From the NCBI GenBank assembly GCA_003168315.1, contig PMSP01000407.1, positions 1 through 7,535 on the forward strand: 7,535 nucleotides of DNA, given 5' to 3'. Made by a program: the position numbers and the translations under genes. The notes beneath the pieces were generated by a model, which saw only the letters and a program-made list of their open reading frames with translations, was not told the origin of the DNA and did not search any database. This DNA is from Opitutaceae bacterium (GTDB lineage: Bacteria > Verrucomicrobiota > Verrucomicrobiia > Opitutales > Opitutaceae). Positions 1-5,497 of the stretch are shown piece by piece. How positions within the stretch are numbered: the stretch's first letter is position 1; each line of letters opens with the position of its first letter.

Positions 1-249
1 TAGCCATTTGGGCCGACCCGACACGGTTTTGTAGCCGCAGGCTCTGTAACCTGGTGCGGTTCCGTGCGGTAAGTGGCGTCGCGCTAAAGTGCGACCCGAT
101 GGGTTGCCAAAAAAACCTAGACGCGAGTTTTTTTGGGTCGCCCTTTGCGGCGCACGCCGACGCCCCGGAGCGGCTAAAGAGGGAGCGTAATCGGGTGCGG
201 CGGGCACACTAAAGACTGCCCCCATTTACCCTCGAACGGAAGCCCCTTC
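1..249. other. Left non-coding stretch of the element
   Basis: This stretch lies downstream of the leftward toxin-antitoxin operon and has no recognisable gene. It holds the A7/T7 inverted repeat at 107-136, two GCTAAAG heptamers (83-89, 173-179), a related ACTAAAG (208-214), and two GTGCGGT copies exactly 10 bases apart (54-60, 64-70). One + strand frame is open from position 3 to a TAA at 210-212 (69 codons, entering from outside the window). Its product matches nothing I recognise and its third-position GC looks lower than in the neighbouring genes, so I treat it as probably non-coding. The stretch could be an element end with integration or regulatory sites, but no matching site was found at the right. 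Confidence 0.4.
107..136. terminator. A7/T7 inverted repeat, possible bidirectional terminator
   Basis: CCAAAAAAAC (107-116) and GTTTTTTTGG (127-136) form a perfect 10-base inverted repeat around a 10-base loop. It lies about 115 bases past the stop of the antitoxin-like gene, so it could end the leftward operon and, being symmetric, also rightward transcription. The stem is mostly A-T, unlike a classic GC-stem terminator. An outer 7-base arm, GCGACCC (91-97), can pair either with GGGTCGC (135-141) or, with one G-U pair, with GGGTTGC (101-107), so two exclusive folds exist. A recombinase core site is the main alternative. Confidence 0.35.
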
Positions 250-441
250 TCAGTCGATCCCGAGCTCTCGTTTCGCCTGGTCCCAGGGTATCCCGGGCTT
301 GCCCTTGTTGTGGGCAATGGCGGCGTTCAGGTCGCGCAGGTCCTCGAGCTCCTCAACGCGGGCGCGCAGCTGCGTCATTTCACGGCTCAGGCCGTGGAGT
401 GTGGGCTTGCGGACGGGTTTTCTCTTAGTCGCGGTAGGCAT
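250..441 (-). CDS. Small antitoxin-like protein paired with a RelE/ParE toxin
   Basis: This 63-residue protein has a basic N-terminus (KRKPVRKP), a central charged stretch with coiled-coil character (about residues 18-36, MTQLRARVEELEDLRDL) and a C-terminal segment ending in PWDQAKRELGID. Short acidic C-terminal tails of this kind are common in RelB-type antitoxins, which wrap around the toxin and block it. Its start lies inside the end of the toxin gene (17-base overlap), so the two are almost certainly co-translated. I see no ribbon-helix-helix or helix-turn-helix, so autoregulation by DNA binding is uncertain. The assignment rests mostly on size, tail and position next to the toxin. It is the last gene of the leftward operon. 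Confidence 0.65.
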   Translation of the reverse strand: MPTATKRKPVRKPTLHGLSREMTQLRARVEELEDLRDLNAAIAHNKGKPGIPWDQAKRELGID

Positions 442-676
442 CTTTTCTATCTTTCACACGGTAGACGATGATCGTGTCTTTTTCGAGCGAGAAGAGCACG
501 CGGTTTGAGCCGACCCGCAGCCGGTAGCGGCCCTCCTGGCCGCCGAGTTTCTTCACGTCGCCCTGGAGGTCGGTCTGCAGGGCGTCGATCTTTTGGCCGA
601 TGCGGCGACGCAGCTCCTTGGGCAGCGCCCGGAGCGCTTCCAGCGCCTCGTCGCTAATTTCAAGCCGGTACCGCAT
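425..676 (-). CDS. RelE/ParE-family toxin
   Basis: This 83-residue protein has the RelE/ParE layout. It has an N-terminal strand (MRYRLEIS) and an alpha-helical hairpin rich in Leu and Arg (about 9-36: ALEALRALPKELRRRIGQKI). Then come the beta strands GRYRLRVGSNRVLF (49-62) and TIIVYRVKDRKDAYRD (68-83). The YRLRVG...RVLF and RVxxRKDAYR signatures are typical of RelE-like ribosome-dependent mRNA interferases, although ParE-type gyrase poisons share the fold and cannot be excluded. The ATG sits 9 bases after the recombinase stop with no clear ribosome-binding site, which suggests translational coupling. The toxin precedes its antitoxin, the reverse of the classic relBE order. In a mobile element such a pair usually acts as an addiction module that stabilises it. 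Confidence 0.85.
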   Translation of the reverse strand: MRYRLEISDEALEALRALPKELRRRIGQKIDALQTDLQGDVKKLGGQEGRYRLRVGSNRVLFSLEKDTIIVYRVKDRKDAYRD

Positions 677-685
677 GGGCGTTCG

Positions 686-1753
686 TCATGGCGACGCCGT
701 TGCCTCGGGTCGAGTCTGGATCGTACCGCCCGCAGGGTGACAGCGGGCGTGGACTTCGAGGAGCTGGCGGATCGTGACCTCGGTGTAGATGGCCGTTGTC
801 TCCAGTTTCTCGTGCCCCAGGAGCTGCTGGATGTAGCGGATGTCGGCCCCGCCCTCCAGCATGTGCGTGGCGCAGCTGTGCCGGAGCAAGTGGCAGGAGC
901 CCTTGCTCCCCAACCCGGCCGCCCTGATCCAGGAGGACACCATGCGCGAGACGACATCCGGGTTAAAGCTCTCGCCGTAGCCGGAGAGGAAGAGGGCCTG
1001 CGTCCGGGTATCCAACGACAGGCGCGGACGTACTTCCCGGACGTAGAGGGCCACCCAGGAGGCCGCGCGGCCGCCAAGGGGCACCACGCGGTCCTTCTTC
1101 CCCTTTCCACGGCGCACCGTGAGCGTGCCGCGCTCCGGGTTAACGTCGGCCATTTCCAGGGAGCACAGTTCGGCCCGGCGTATGCCGGTCGAGTAAAACA
1201 CTTGCAGCATCGCCCGGTCGCGCAGGCCCAGAGGATCGGCCACGTCCGGGACCGCAAGGAGCCGGTCCACCTGGGCAAGCGTGAGGGCCTGGGTCGGTAG
1301 CCGCTTCTCCATCCGGGGAAGCTCAAGCTCGGACGCGGGGTTGTGGAGGATCACGTTCTGGCGGGTCAGCCAACGGAACCAGTCTTTCAGGCACCCGATC
1401 CGCTGGCGCTGCGTGCTCCAGCCGAGCCGCTTGCCCTTGCCTCCAGGTCGCTCATAGCGCCAGAGGTAGCGCTGGAACGCCTCGAGTATTGGGCGCGTGA
1501 CCTCGCCTGCCCGGATCACGTCGCGGTCGGCCGCCCACTGCATAAAAAACTTTAGCGTGAAGAACCGATCTTCGATCGTCGCCTCCGCGTAGTTGCGCGG
1601 GCGAAGCGCTTCGAGCCAGGACTCGGCGCATACGGCGAGCGCGTCCGGCGTCGCCCGACTAAACGTGAGCGCCTCCCGCTCCTGGCCGCCCCGCTCGGAG
1701 GCCAGCCGTTTGCGCAGGTGCGCCACGGCCGCAAAACCCTTCATGCCGGACAT
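686..1753 (-). CDS. Tyrosine recombinase / integrase (XerC/XerD-like)
   Basis: This 355-residue site-specific recombinase cuts and rejoins DNA through a 3'-phosphotyrosine bond. It has an N-terminal core-binding domain (about residues 37-137, helical, with FFMQWAADRDVI) and a C-terminal catalytic domain (about 155-335). All catalytic residues are visible: Arg192 in STGIRRAEL, Lys217 in RGKGKKDR, His288 and Arg291 in HLLRHSCATH, His314 in LLGHEKL and Tyr323 in TAIYTEV. It is likely active. It is some 50 residues longer than XerC/XerD, with extra N-terminal and C-terminal tails. I chose the ATG at 1753 because a GGAGGG at 1777-1782 comes within 8 bases of it once a hairpin at 1762-1776 is folded. 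A TTG at 1792 would add 13 residues. It probably integrates and excises this element. Confidence 0.92.
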   Translation of the reverse strand: MSGMKGFAAVAHLRKRLASERGGQEREALTFSRATPDALAVCAESWLEALRPRNYAEATIEDRFFTLKFFMQWAADRDVIRAGEVTRPILEAFQRYLWRYERPGGKGKRLGWSTQRQRIGCLKDWFRWLTRQNVILHNPASELELPRMEKRLPTQALTLAQVDRLLAVPDVADPLGLRDRAMLQVFYSTGIRRAELCSLEMADVNPERGTLTVRRGKGKKDRVVPLGGRAASWVALYVREVRPRLSLDTRTQALFLSGYGESFNPDVVSRMVSSWIRAAGLGSKGSCHLLRHSCATHMLEGGADIRYIQQLLGHEKLETTAIYTEVTIRQLLEVHARCHPAGGTIQTRPEATASP

Positions 1754-1761
1754 GCCTACGA

Positions 1762-1782
1762 CGCGCGGAGCGCGCGCCCTCC
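1762..1782 (-). promoter_or_regulatory. Shine-Dalgarno brought to the recombinase start by a hairpin
   Basis: On the minus strand GGAGGG (1777-1782) is followed directly by CGCGCG-CTC-CGCGCG (1776 down to 1762), a perfect 6-base stem with a 3-base loop. Eight bases then remain before ATG at 1753. Unfolded, the Shine-Dalgarno lies 23 bases from the start, too far to work; folded, the effective spacing is 8. Structures that bridge a distant Shine-Dalgarno are known from phage T4. The interpretation here is inference from spacing. Confidence 0.4.
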
Positions 1783-1793
1783 AGATGTGCAAA

Positions 1794-1901
1794 CCCGCGA
1801 GGCCGCGAGGTTGCAGCTAAAGTGATGGCTCACGCGCATTTTACACCTCGCGGGGCCACCCCGTCACCCCCCGCGAGGTGGGCCTCCAACCCCGCGAGGT
1901 T
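1794..1901. repeat. Five CCGCGAGG boxes at the primase-recombinase junction
   Basis: Copies lie at 1794-1802 (CCCGCGAGG), 1803-1812 (CCGCGAGGTT), 1845-1855 (inverted, ACCTCGCGGGG), 1869-1879 (CCCCGCGAGGT) and 1890-1901 (CCCCGCGAGGTT). The third and fourth form a perfect 11-base inverted repeat with a 13-base loop. The last two are 21 bases apart, about two helical turns. The cluster spans the last primase codons, where it encodes the LAGLEAHLAGG tail, and continues into the intergenic gap, so the repetition acts at DNA or RNA level and not only in the protein. It could be iterons, recombinase arm sites or an mRNA hairpin. Confidence 0.6.
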
Positions 1902-4700
1902 CACTTTGTAGGCATGGGTTTTGAGGGTCGCCACGTCGAGCAAGGGCACGTGGGCCGTGTGTTCGGGCGTGTCGAGGTCGATCAAGATCTCGTAAACAAA
2001 CTGGCTTCCCATCCGGCCGCAGTGGGCCGCGACATACTCCTGCTCGATCAGCCGCTCCAGGTGGATGCGCAGCTGCGTAAAACTCCAGCCGCACGCCCCG
2101 TGCAGCTCGCGGCGCGTGAAGGTGTCCACGCCCTTGGTCTTCTCCCGCTTCGCGCGCATCAAGGTGCGGATGTGCCCCAGGACCGTGCGCGTCTGCGGGG
2201 GCAGTTCGTCGAGCGAGCGGCCGAGCACCTCAGGAGCCAACTCGTTCGCGAGAGCGATGTCGTCCAAGGTCACGGGGACGTATTCAAGCGTGCGGCCGCC
2301 GAGTTCGTAGTGGTCTTTCGGGCGCTGGTGCTGGTGAAGGAGTGCAATCGAGTCGATGAGCGTCAGGTATTTCTCGTGGTCGCGGCGGTTGCGCGTGCGG
2401 CCGCTCGGGAAGGTGAGCGACGGCGCGTAAGGGTTTAACACCTCGACCGCCGTAAGGAGGCGCTGAGCGTTGCGAAGCACGCGCAGAAGCTCTGTCCGCT
2501 CGGCCTTTGCAACGAGGCCGGCAAGCGTCCGGCGCTCCCGCTGCAGCGTGTGGATCTTCGCCGTCTGCTCCGGGGATTCATCGACGGAGAGCGTGAGGCA
2601 CCGGTTCTGAAGCTCCTCGTCGAGATCGATCGCCGTCGTCGTCAGCATGATCATGACCGGCCCCTCGACCCGGTAGACCTGCGTCTCCATCCGCCCCGTC
2701 GTCGGGTCCTTGCCGGTCGAGGCGATCGTGAGCTCGCCCTCCGACTGGAGGAGCTTGAGGGCGTAGCTCGCCTTCTCCGCTCCCGCCTCCTCCACGATGG
2801 CGAGGATCTTGTGCTTCAAGTTGGTTTCGCCGAGGTAGTACAGGCTCTGCCCCGTCATCGCCGAGTATTTGATCCGCTCCTCCTCCGGGAAGAAGGCGAG
2901 CACGGCGTCCATGAGCGTCGTCTTGCCCGCCGCACTCGCCGACTGGACGATGATCGCAAGCGGCCGCTCAAGGAGCCGCGACACGCCGGCCAGGTACGCG
3001 AGGAGCGTATTGTTTTCCTCGCCGATAATGCCCGCCTTGTGGAAGGCCGCCCGCAGCCGGCCAACCAAGTCCGGCGCTGTCAGCCACGCCAAGGCCTCGG
3101 CCCGCTCGGCCTCCGTCAACCTGACGACGGACGAGGCGGTTTCCGCAGGCCGGGCGAGTTCAACCTGGGCCTGCTCCAGAGCGAGGAGCAAGCGGCCCAC
3201 GTCGCGCTTAAGGACATCAGCCGACACGCCCGTCTCCTCAGCCGCTCGCTCTACGAAGCGCCGCCGGTCCGCGTCCCGTGCCAAGTCGAGCGAGTCCAGG
3301 TGGAAGCGGTCGCCGACCTTCAACCGCAGCGCTACTTTGAGCCCGTCGCTCCCAAGGGTCTTTTCGAGGCCGCCCACGCGGTATTCGCGGCCGTCTATTT
3401 CAAGGAACCCATGCTCGCCCCGCATCATGAGCGCAGAAGCGGCGGGGGTATTCGGGGCCATGGCCGGGGGCGGCACGACCACTTTTTCTTTAGCTGCCTC
3501 TGCGGGCGGCGTTGGCAACGCGGACGCCGGAGCCGCTAAACTAGCAGCTAAAGAAGAAGGAGCGGGCGCGAGCGCCGCGTGAAGGGACGGCGCGGCCTTG
3601 CCGAGCCACTGCGCGGCGTTGAGAAGGACCGCGAGCGCCTTGTCTGCCGGCTGGACTTTCCTCGCGTATTCGTTGGCGTCCTGGCCGTGGGGGAAGAGGA
3701 CCCGCCGGCACTCCACCCCACGGGCCATGAGGCGCTCGGCCACCTTCGCCGCGCCCCGCTCGCCGGCCTCGTCGCGGTCGAAGGCAATCAGGACCCGCTC
3801 GGTCTTCGCCAGGACAAGCGCGTCAAGAAGCTCCTCGGTAAACCCCTCCACCCCGTAGGCTGTCGTCACGTTCTTAAAGCCGTGCGTCCAGAAGGTGAGC
3901 GCATCGATCAAGGCCTCGCACAGGATCACTTCCCGGGAGCCGAGGCACACCGGGTTCCAGAGGCCGCGATGCGGCCCCGGCAGGTACAAGTGCTTTATTC
4001 CCGTGCTCTGGTTCTCGATGATCTTCCTGCCATAGGCCCCGAGGATCGCACCGTCTGGCCCAAGGATCGGGACGACAAGGCAGCCGTTCAGGTGCTCGTG
4101 GCCGCTCTCCCGGTAGACGCCCAGCTTCTCCAGCCGCTCGCGGATCGCGGCTCCCGTCTGTCGGTTCTTCTGAGGGAGGCGCAGGCCGAGGGTCCGGTCG
4201 GCGAAGCCGAGCCGGAAGGTGTTTATCGCCTCGTCGCTCCTAATCCCGCGTTTCTCCAGGTAGGCGAGCGCTGCCGGCGTCTGCATGAGGCGCTCGTGGT
4301 AGTAGTCGATCACCTGGGTTAAGAGCGCCGGGTCGTCCGCGTCGTAGGCCACGGGCGCGGGCAGCCGCGGCACGGTGCTGTGTTTGGTCGGACTCGTCGT
4401 CGCGACGAGCACCGAAGCCTGCCCGTTGCGGAGGACCTCGACCGCGTGCCGGAACGAGAGCCCGTCGTGCCTCATAATAAAGTCGATCACGGTCCCGCCG
4501 GCCCCGCACCCGAGGCAGTGGAAGAGGTTCTTGCCCGGCGTCACGATGAAGGACGGCGTCGAGTCGTCGTGGAACGGGCACTTTCCGGCCAGGTGCCCGC
4601 CTCCGTGGGGGCGTAATTCGATCCCCTTGGCCCGGACCAGGGCCACCAGGTCCGTCCCCCGCTTAATCTGCTCCAACTCGGCCTCGGGGATTCTAGGCAT
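1830..4700 (-). CDS. DnaG/Toprim primase fused to a P-loop ATPase (primase-helicase)
   Basis: This 956-residue multidomain replication protein starts with a CHC2 zinc finger (Cys41-Pro-Phe-His44 and Cys62-Leu-Gly-Cys65). A DnaG-type catalytic N-domain follows (about 125-250), then Toprim (about 255-345) with Glu262 in CEALIDAL and Asp308/Asp310 in AFDRDEAG, which bind the catalytic metal. An Ala/Pro-rich linker (about 365-425) leads to a P-loop ATPase (about 535-740) with Walker A SASAAGKTT (587-595) and Walker B-like ILAIVEE (632-638). Near the C-terminus a winged-helix-like stretch (about 860-905, GWSFTQLRIHLERLIEQEYV) could bind DNA. A host DnaG is about 600 residues and lacks the ATPase, so this is an element-borne primase-helicase that probably drives replication of the element. 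Helicase activity is inferred from the P-loop and is not proven. The ATG at 4700 has only a weak GGTGG upstream. It is the first gene of the leftward operon. Confidence 0.88.
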   Translation of the reverse strand: MPRIPEAELEQIKRGTDLVALVRAKGIELRPHGGGHLAGKCPFHDDSTPSFIVTPGKNLFHCLGCGAGGTVIDFIMRHDGLSFRHAVEVLRNGQASVLVATTSPTKHSTVPRLPAPVAYDADDPALLTQVIDYYHERLMQTPAALAYLEKRGIRSDEAINTFRLGFADRTLGLRLPQKNRQTGAAIRERLEKLGVYRESGHEHLNGCLVVPILGPDGAILGAYGRKIIENQSTGIKHLYLPGPHRGLWNPVCLGSREVILCEALIDALTFWTHGFKNVTTAYGVEGFTEELLDALVLAKTERVLIAFDRDEAGERGAAKVAERLMARGVECRRVLFPHGQDANEYARKVQPADKALAVLLNAAQWLGKAAPSLHAALAPAPSSLAASLAAPASALPTPPAEAAKEKVVVPPPAMAPNTPAASALMMRGEHGFLEIDGREYRVGGLEKTLGSDGLKVALRLKVGDRFHLDSLDLARDADRRRFVERAAEETGVSADVLKRDVGRLLLALEQAQVELARPAETASSVVRLTEAERAEALAWLTAPDLVGRLRAAFHKAGIIGEENNTLLAYLAGVSRLLERPLAIIVQSASAAGKTTLMDAVLAFFPEEERIKYSAMTGQSLYYLGETNLKHKILAIVEEAGAEKASYALKLLQSEGELTIASTGKDPTTGRMETQVYRVEGPVMIMLTTTAIDLDEELQNRCLTLSVDESPEQTAKIHTLQRERRTLAGLVAKAERTELLRVLRNAQRLLTAVEVLNPYAPSLTFPSGRTRNRRDHEKYLTLIDSIALLHQHQRPKDHYELGGRTLEYVPVTLDDIALANELAPEVLGRSLDELPPQTRTVLGHIRTLMRAKREKTKGVDTFTRRELHGACGWSFTQLRIHLERLIEQEYVAAHCGRMGSQFVYEILIDLDTPEHTAHVPLLDVATLKTHAYKVNLAGLEAHLAGGDGVAPRGVKCA
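3486..3555. repeat. Inverted repeat inside the primase linker
   Basis: TTCTTTAGCTGC (3486-3497) and GCAGCTAAAGAA (3544-3555) form a perfect 12-base inverted repeat with a 46-base spacer, inside the codons for the Ala/Pro linker. The codons here (TTA, GCT, TCT, AGT, AAA) are AT-rich, while the rest of the gene prefers GC-ending codons. The core decamer GCAGCTAAAG also occurs at 1813-1822, between the primase and recombinase genes. An embedded binding site or a recently acquired linker are both possible; low-complexity coding drift is the dull alternative. Confidence 0.5.
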
Positions 4701-4730
4701 GTTCGGCCACCGTTCTGTTTCGGAGCGTCA

Positions 4731-4760
4731 AGCCCGATGTTGCCTTTTTCATCTCGGGCT
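4731..4760 (-). promoter_or_regulatory. Hairpin in the primase mRNA leader
   Basis: AGCCCGA (4731-4737) and TCGGGCT (4754-4760) are perfect inverted repeats. The stem extends through TG/CA (4738-4739 with 4750-4751) past a two-base bulge. If transcription starts near 4763, this hairpin would form at the extreme 5' end of the operon mRNA, which could stabilise it or regulate translation. No U-run follows on either strand, so it is not a classic terminator. Confidence 0.4.
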
Positions 4761-4765
4761 TTAGT

Positions 4766-4783
4766 TGATTGTCATAACAATCA
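4766..4783. promoter_or_regulatory. Palindromic operator between regulator and primase operon
   Basis: TGATTGT (4766-4772) and ACAATCA (4777-4783) form a perfect 7-base inverted repeat around a CATA spacer, in the divergent region between the XRE-family regulator and the primase operon. Its size and symmetry fit a dimeric XRE/Cro-type repressor. It overlaps the proposed -10 box of the primase operon promoter, so occupancy would block the operon. Binding by the neighbouring regulator is inferred from position. Confidence 0.6.
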
Positions 4784-4799
4784 TTTATGCAAGCACCAA
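4771..4799 (-). promoter_or_regulatory. Candidate promoter of the primase-recombinase-TA operon
   Basis: On the minus strand TTGGTG (4799-4794) and TATGAC (4776-4771) are 17 bases apart. They match the sigma-70 consensus in 3 and 4 of 6 positions, so this is a weak promoter call. The -10 lies inside the palindromic operator. Transcription would begin near 4763 and leave a leader of about 60 bases before the primase ATG. Confidence 0.3.
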
Positions 4800-4822
4800 C
4801 CATCAATTTTGAGATTTCATCG

Positions 4823-4828
4823 TATAAT
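4823..4828 (+). promoter_or_regulatory. TATAAT -10 box giving a leaderless regulator mRNA
   Basis: A perfect TATAAT ends 6 bases before the ATG at 4835, so transcription would start at or beside the first base of that codon. No Shine-Dalgarno precedes the ATG. This is the usual geometry of leaderless genes. No good -35 is visible at 16-18 bases, so the box may need an activator or may act alone. Confidence 0.55.
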
Positions 4829-4834
4829 GCGGCC

Positions 4835-5194
4835 ATGCCCGGAGGTCGTCCCACCACCAAATCCGCCCCGAAGTTCGGCCAGCGCCTGGCCGCCTTACGC
4901 GTCGCGCGCGGTCTGAGTCAGGCCGCTTTGGCCGCTCAACTCGATACCACCCGCAACGCCGTCCTACACTATGAGCGCGCAGCAAAGAACCCGAGCGCCG
5001 AGTTTGTCGAGAAGGTGGCCACATTCTTCGGAGTCGGATTTGACGATCTGCTGGGCAGCAACGGCAAGATCCCGCGCAAGCCGGGTCCGACTCCCCAGAT
5101 CGCCCAGCTCACCGAACGGCTCGCCCGCTTGCCCAGGGCCCAGCAAAAGATCGTCGTTAGGATGCTCGAAAGCGTTTTTCAGAAGGCCGGCTAA
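4835..5194 (+). CDS. XRE-family helix-turn-helix transcriptional regulator
   Basis: This 119-residue protein has one Cro/C1-type HTH (about residues 14-72): FGQRLAALRVARGLSQAALA followed by the recognition part DTTRNAVLHYERAAKNPS and VATFFGVGFDDLLG. A Pro-rich hinge (80-88) leads to a C-terminal helical tail (about 90-117, LTERLARLPRAQQKIVVRML) that probably makes dimers. I chose the ATG at 4835 because of the TATAAT just upstream. An in-frame ATG at 4787 would add 16 residues and would put the TATAAT inside the gene. It is transcribed away from the primase operon across a palindromic operator, the usual arrangement of a repressor keeping a mobile element silent. Repression of the operon, and of itself, is inference. 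Confidence 0.88.
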   Translation: MPGGRPTTKSAPKFGQRLAALRVARGLSQAALAAQLDTTRNAVLHYERAAKNPSAEFVEKVATFFGVGFDDLLGSNGKIPRKPGPTPQIAQLTERLARLPRAQQKIVVRMLESVFQKAG

Positions 5195-5250
5195 AGATCG
5201 CGCGCCCTTGGACCAGGCGAGGGCCGCCGCTCCCGGCTTCGGCGTATTGC

Positions 5251-5276
5251 GTCTCACACAGTGAGACCTTATTTTT
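5251..5276 (+). terminator. Intrinsic terminator downstream of the regulator
   Basis: GTCTCAC-ACA-GTGAGAC (5251-5267) is a perfect 7-base stem with a 3-base loop, followed by CTTATTTTTT (5267-5276). It lies 56 bases past the regulator stop and is oriented to end its transcript. The U-run is good apart from one A. Confidence 0.75.
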
Positions 5277-5294
5277 TACAAGCCGAGCGAGCGG

Positions 5295-5350
5295 GAAGCT
5301 CCCATGAAGCTCCATTAAGCTCCAGTGAAGCTCCCACAAAATTGAGCTTC
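5295..5350. repeat. AAGCTCC iteron-like array
   Basis: AAGCTCC starts at 5296, 5307, 5317 and 5328, spaced 11, 10 and 11 bases, and an inverted GAGCTTC lies at 5344-5350. The four direct copies sit on one face of the helix. This is what iterons (replication initiator sites) or recombinase/excisionase arm sites look like. The array is flanked by the 15-base direct repeat and followed by an AT-rich patch (5336-5343). Its use as an origin by the primase-helicase is speculation. Confidence 0.6.
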
Positions 5351-5497
5351 TGGTGCTCGCAATGCCGAGGCGCTATGCGCTTGGACGTATTGCGTCTCAC
5401 CGTATTATCGACCGCCGAGCGCAGCGAGGCAAAGACGCCCGGCGCTCCAGGCTCTCGTCCGGGGCGTCCTCGCACGGCATGCCTGAGCTCTATAGCG

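Larger units (their letters stand above)
5243..5400 (+). repeat. 15-base direct repeat flanking the AAGCTCC boxes
   Basis: CGTATTGCGTCTCAC occurs at 5243-5257 and again at 5386-5400, 143 bases apart. A further CGTATT follows the second copy at 5401-5406. In the first copy the last seven bases are one arm of the terminator hairpin; in the second they are not. Two exact 15-mers this close are not expected by chance. They could be ends of a small insertion, recombination sites or the trace of a duplication. Confidence 0.6.

Noticed and set aside
3..212. Open + strand frame entering at the left edge
   Set aside because: Not recognised, with lower third-position GC than the neighbouring genes, and it crosses the A7/T7 inverted repeat. 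It could be the end of a gene outside, but support is too weak.
593..1300. Long + strand open frame opposite the recombinase
   Set aside because: It is a shadow of the recombinase, whose full catalytic set on the minus strand is unmistakable; GC-rich genes often leave the opposite strand open.
2550..3539. 329-codon + strand open frame opposite the primase
   Set aside because: Arg-rich low-complexity product with no domain, lying across the ATPase half of the primase.
171..5197. CGGCTAAAGA at 171-180 and 5188-5197 as attL/attR
   Set aside because: Only 10 bases, the right copy covers the regulator stop codon, and the motif belongs to the wider GCTAAAG series. Not enough to call attachment sites.
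159..5468. GACGCCCCGGA at 159-169 with inverted copy at 5458-5468 as element ends
   Set aside because: Several 11-base matches are expected by chance in a GC-rich window of this length, and the flanks do not match.
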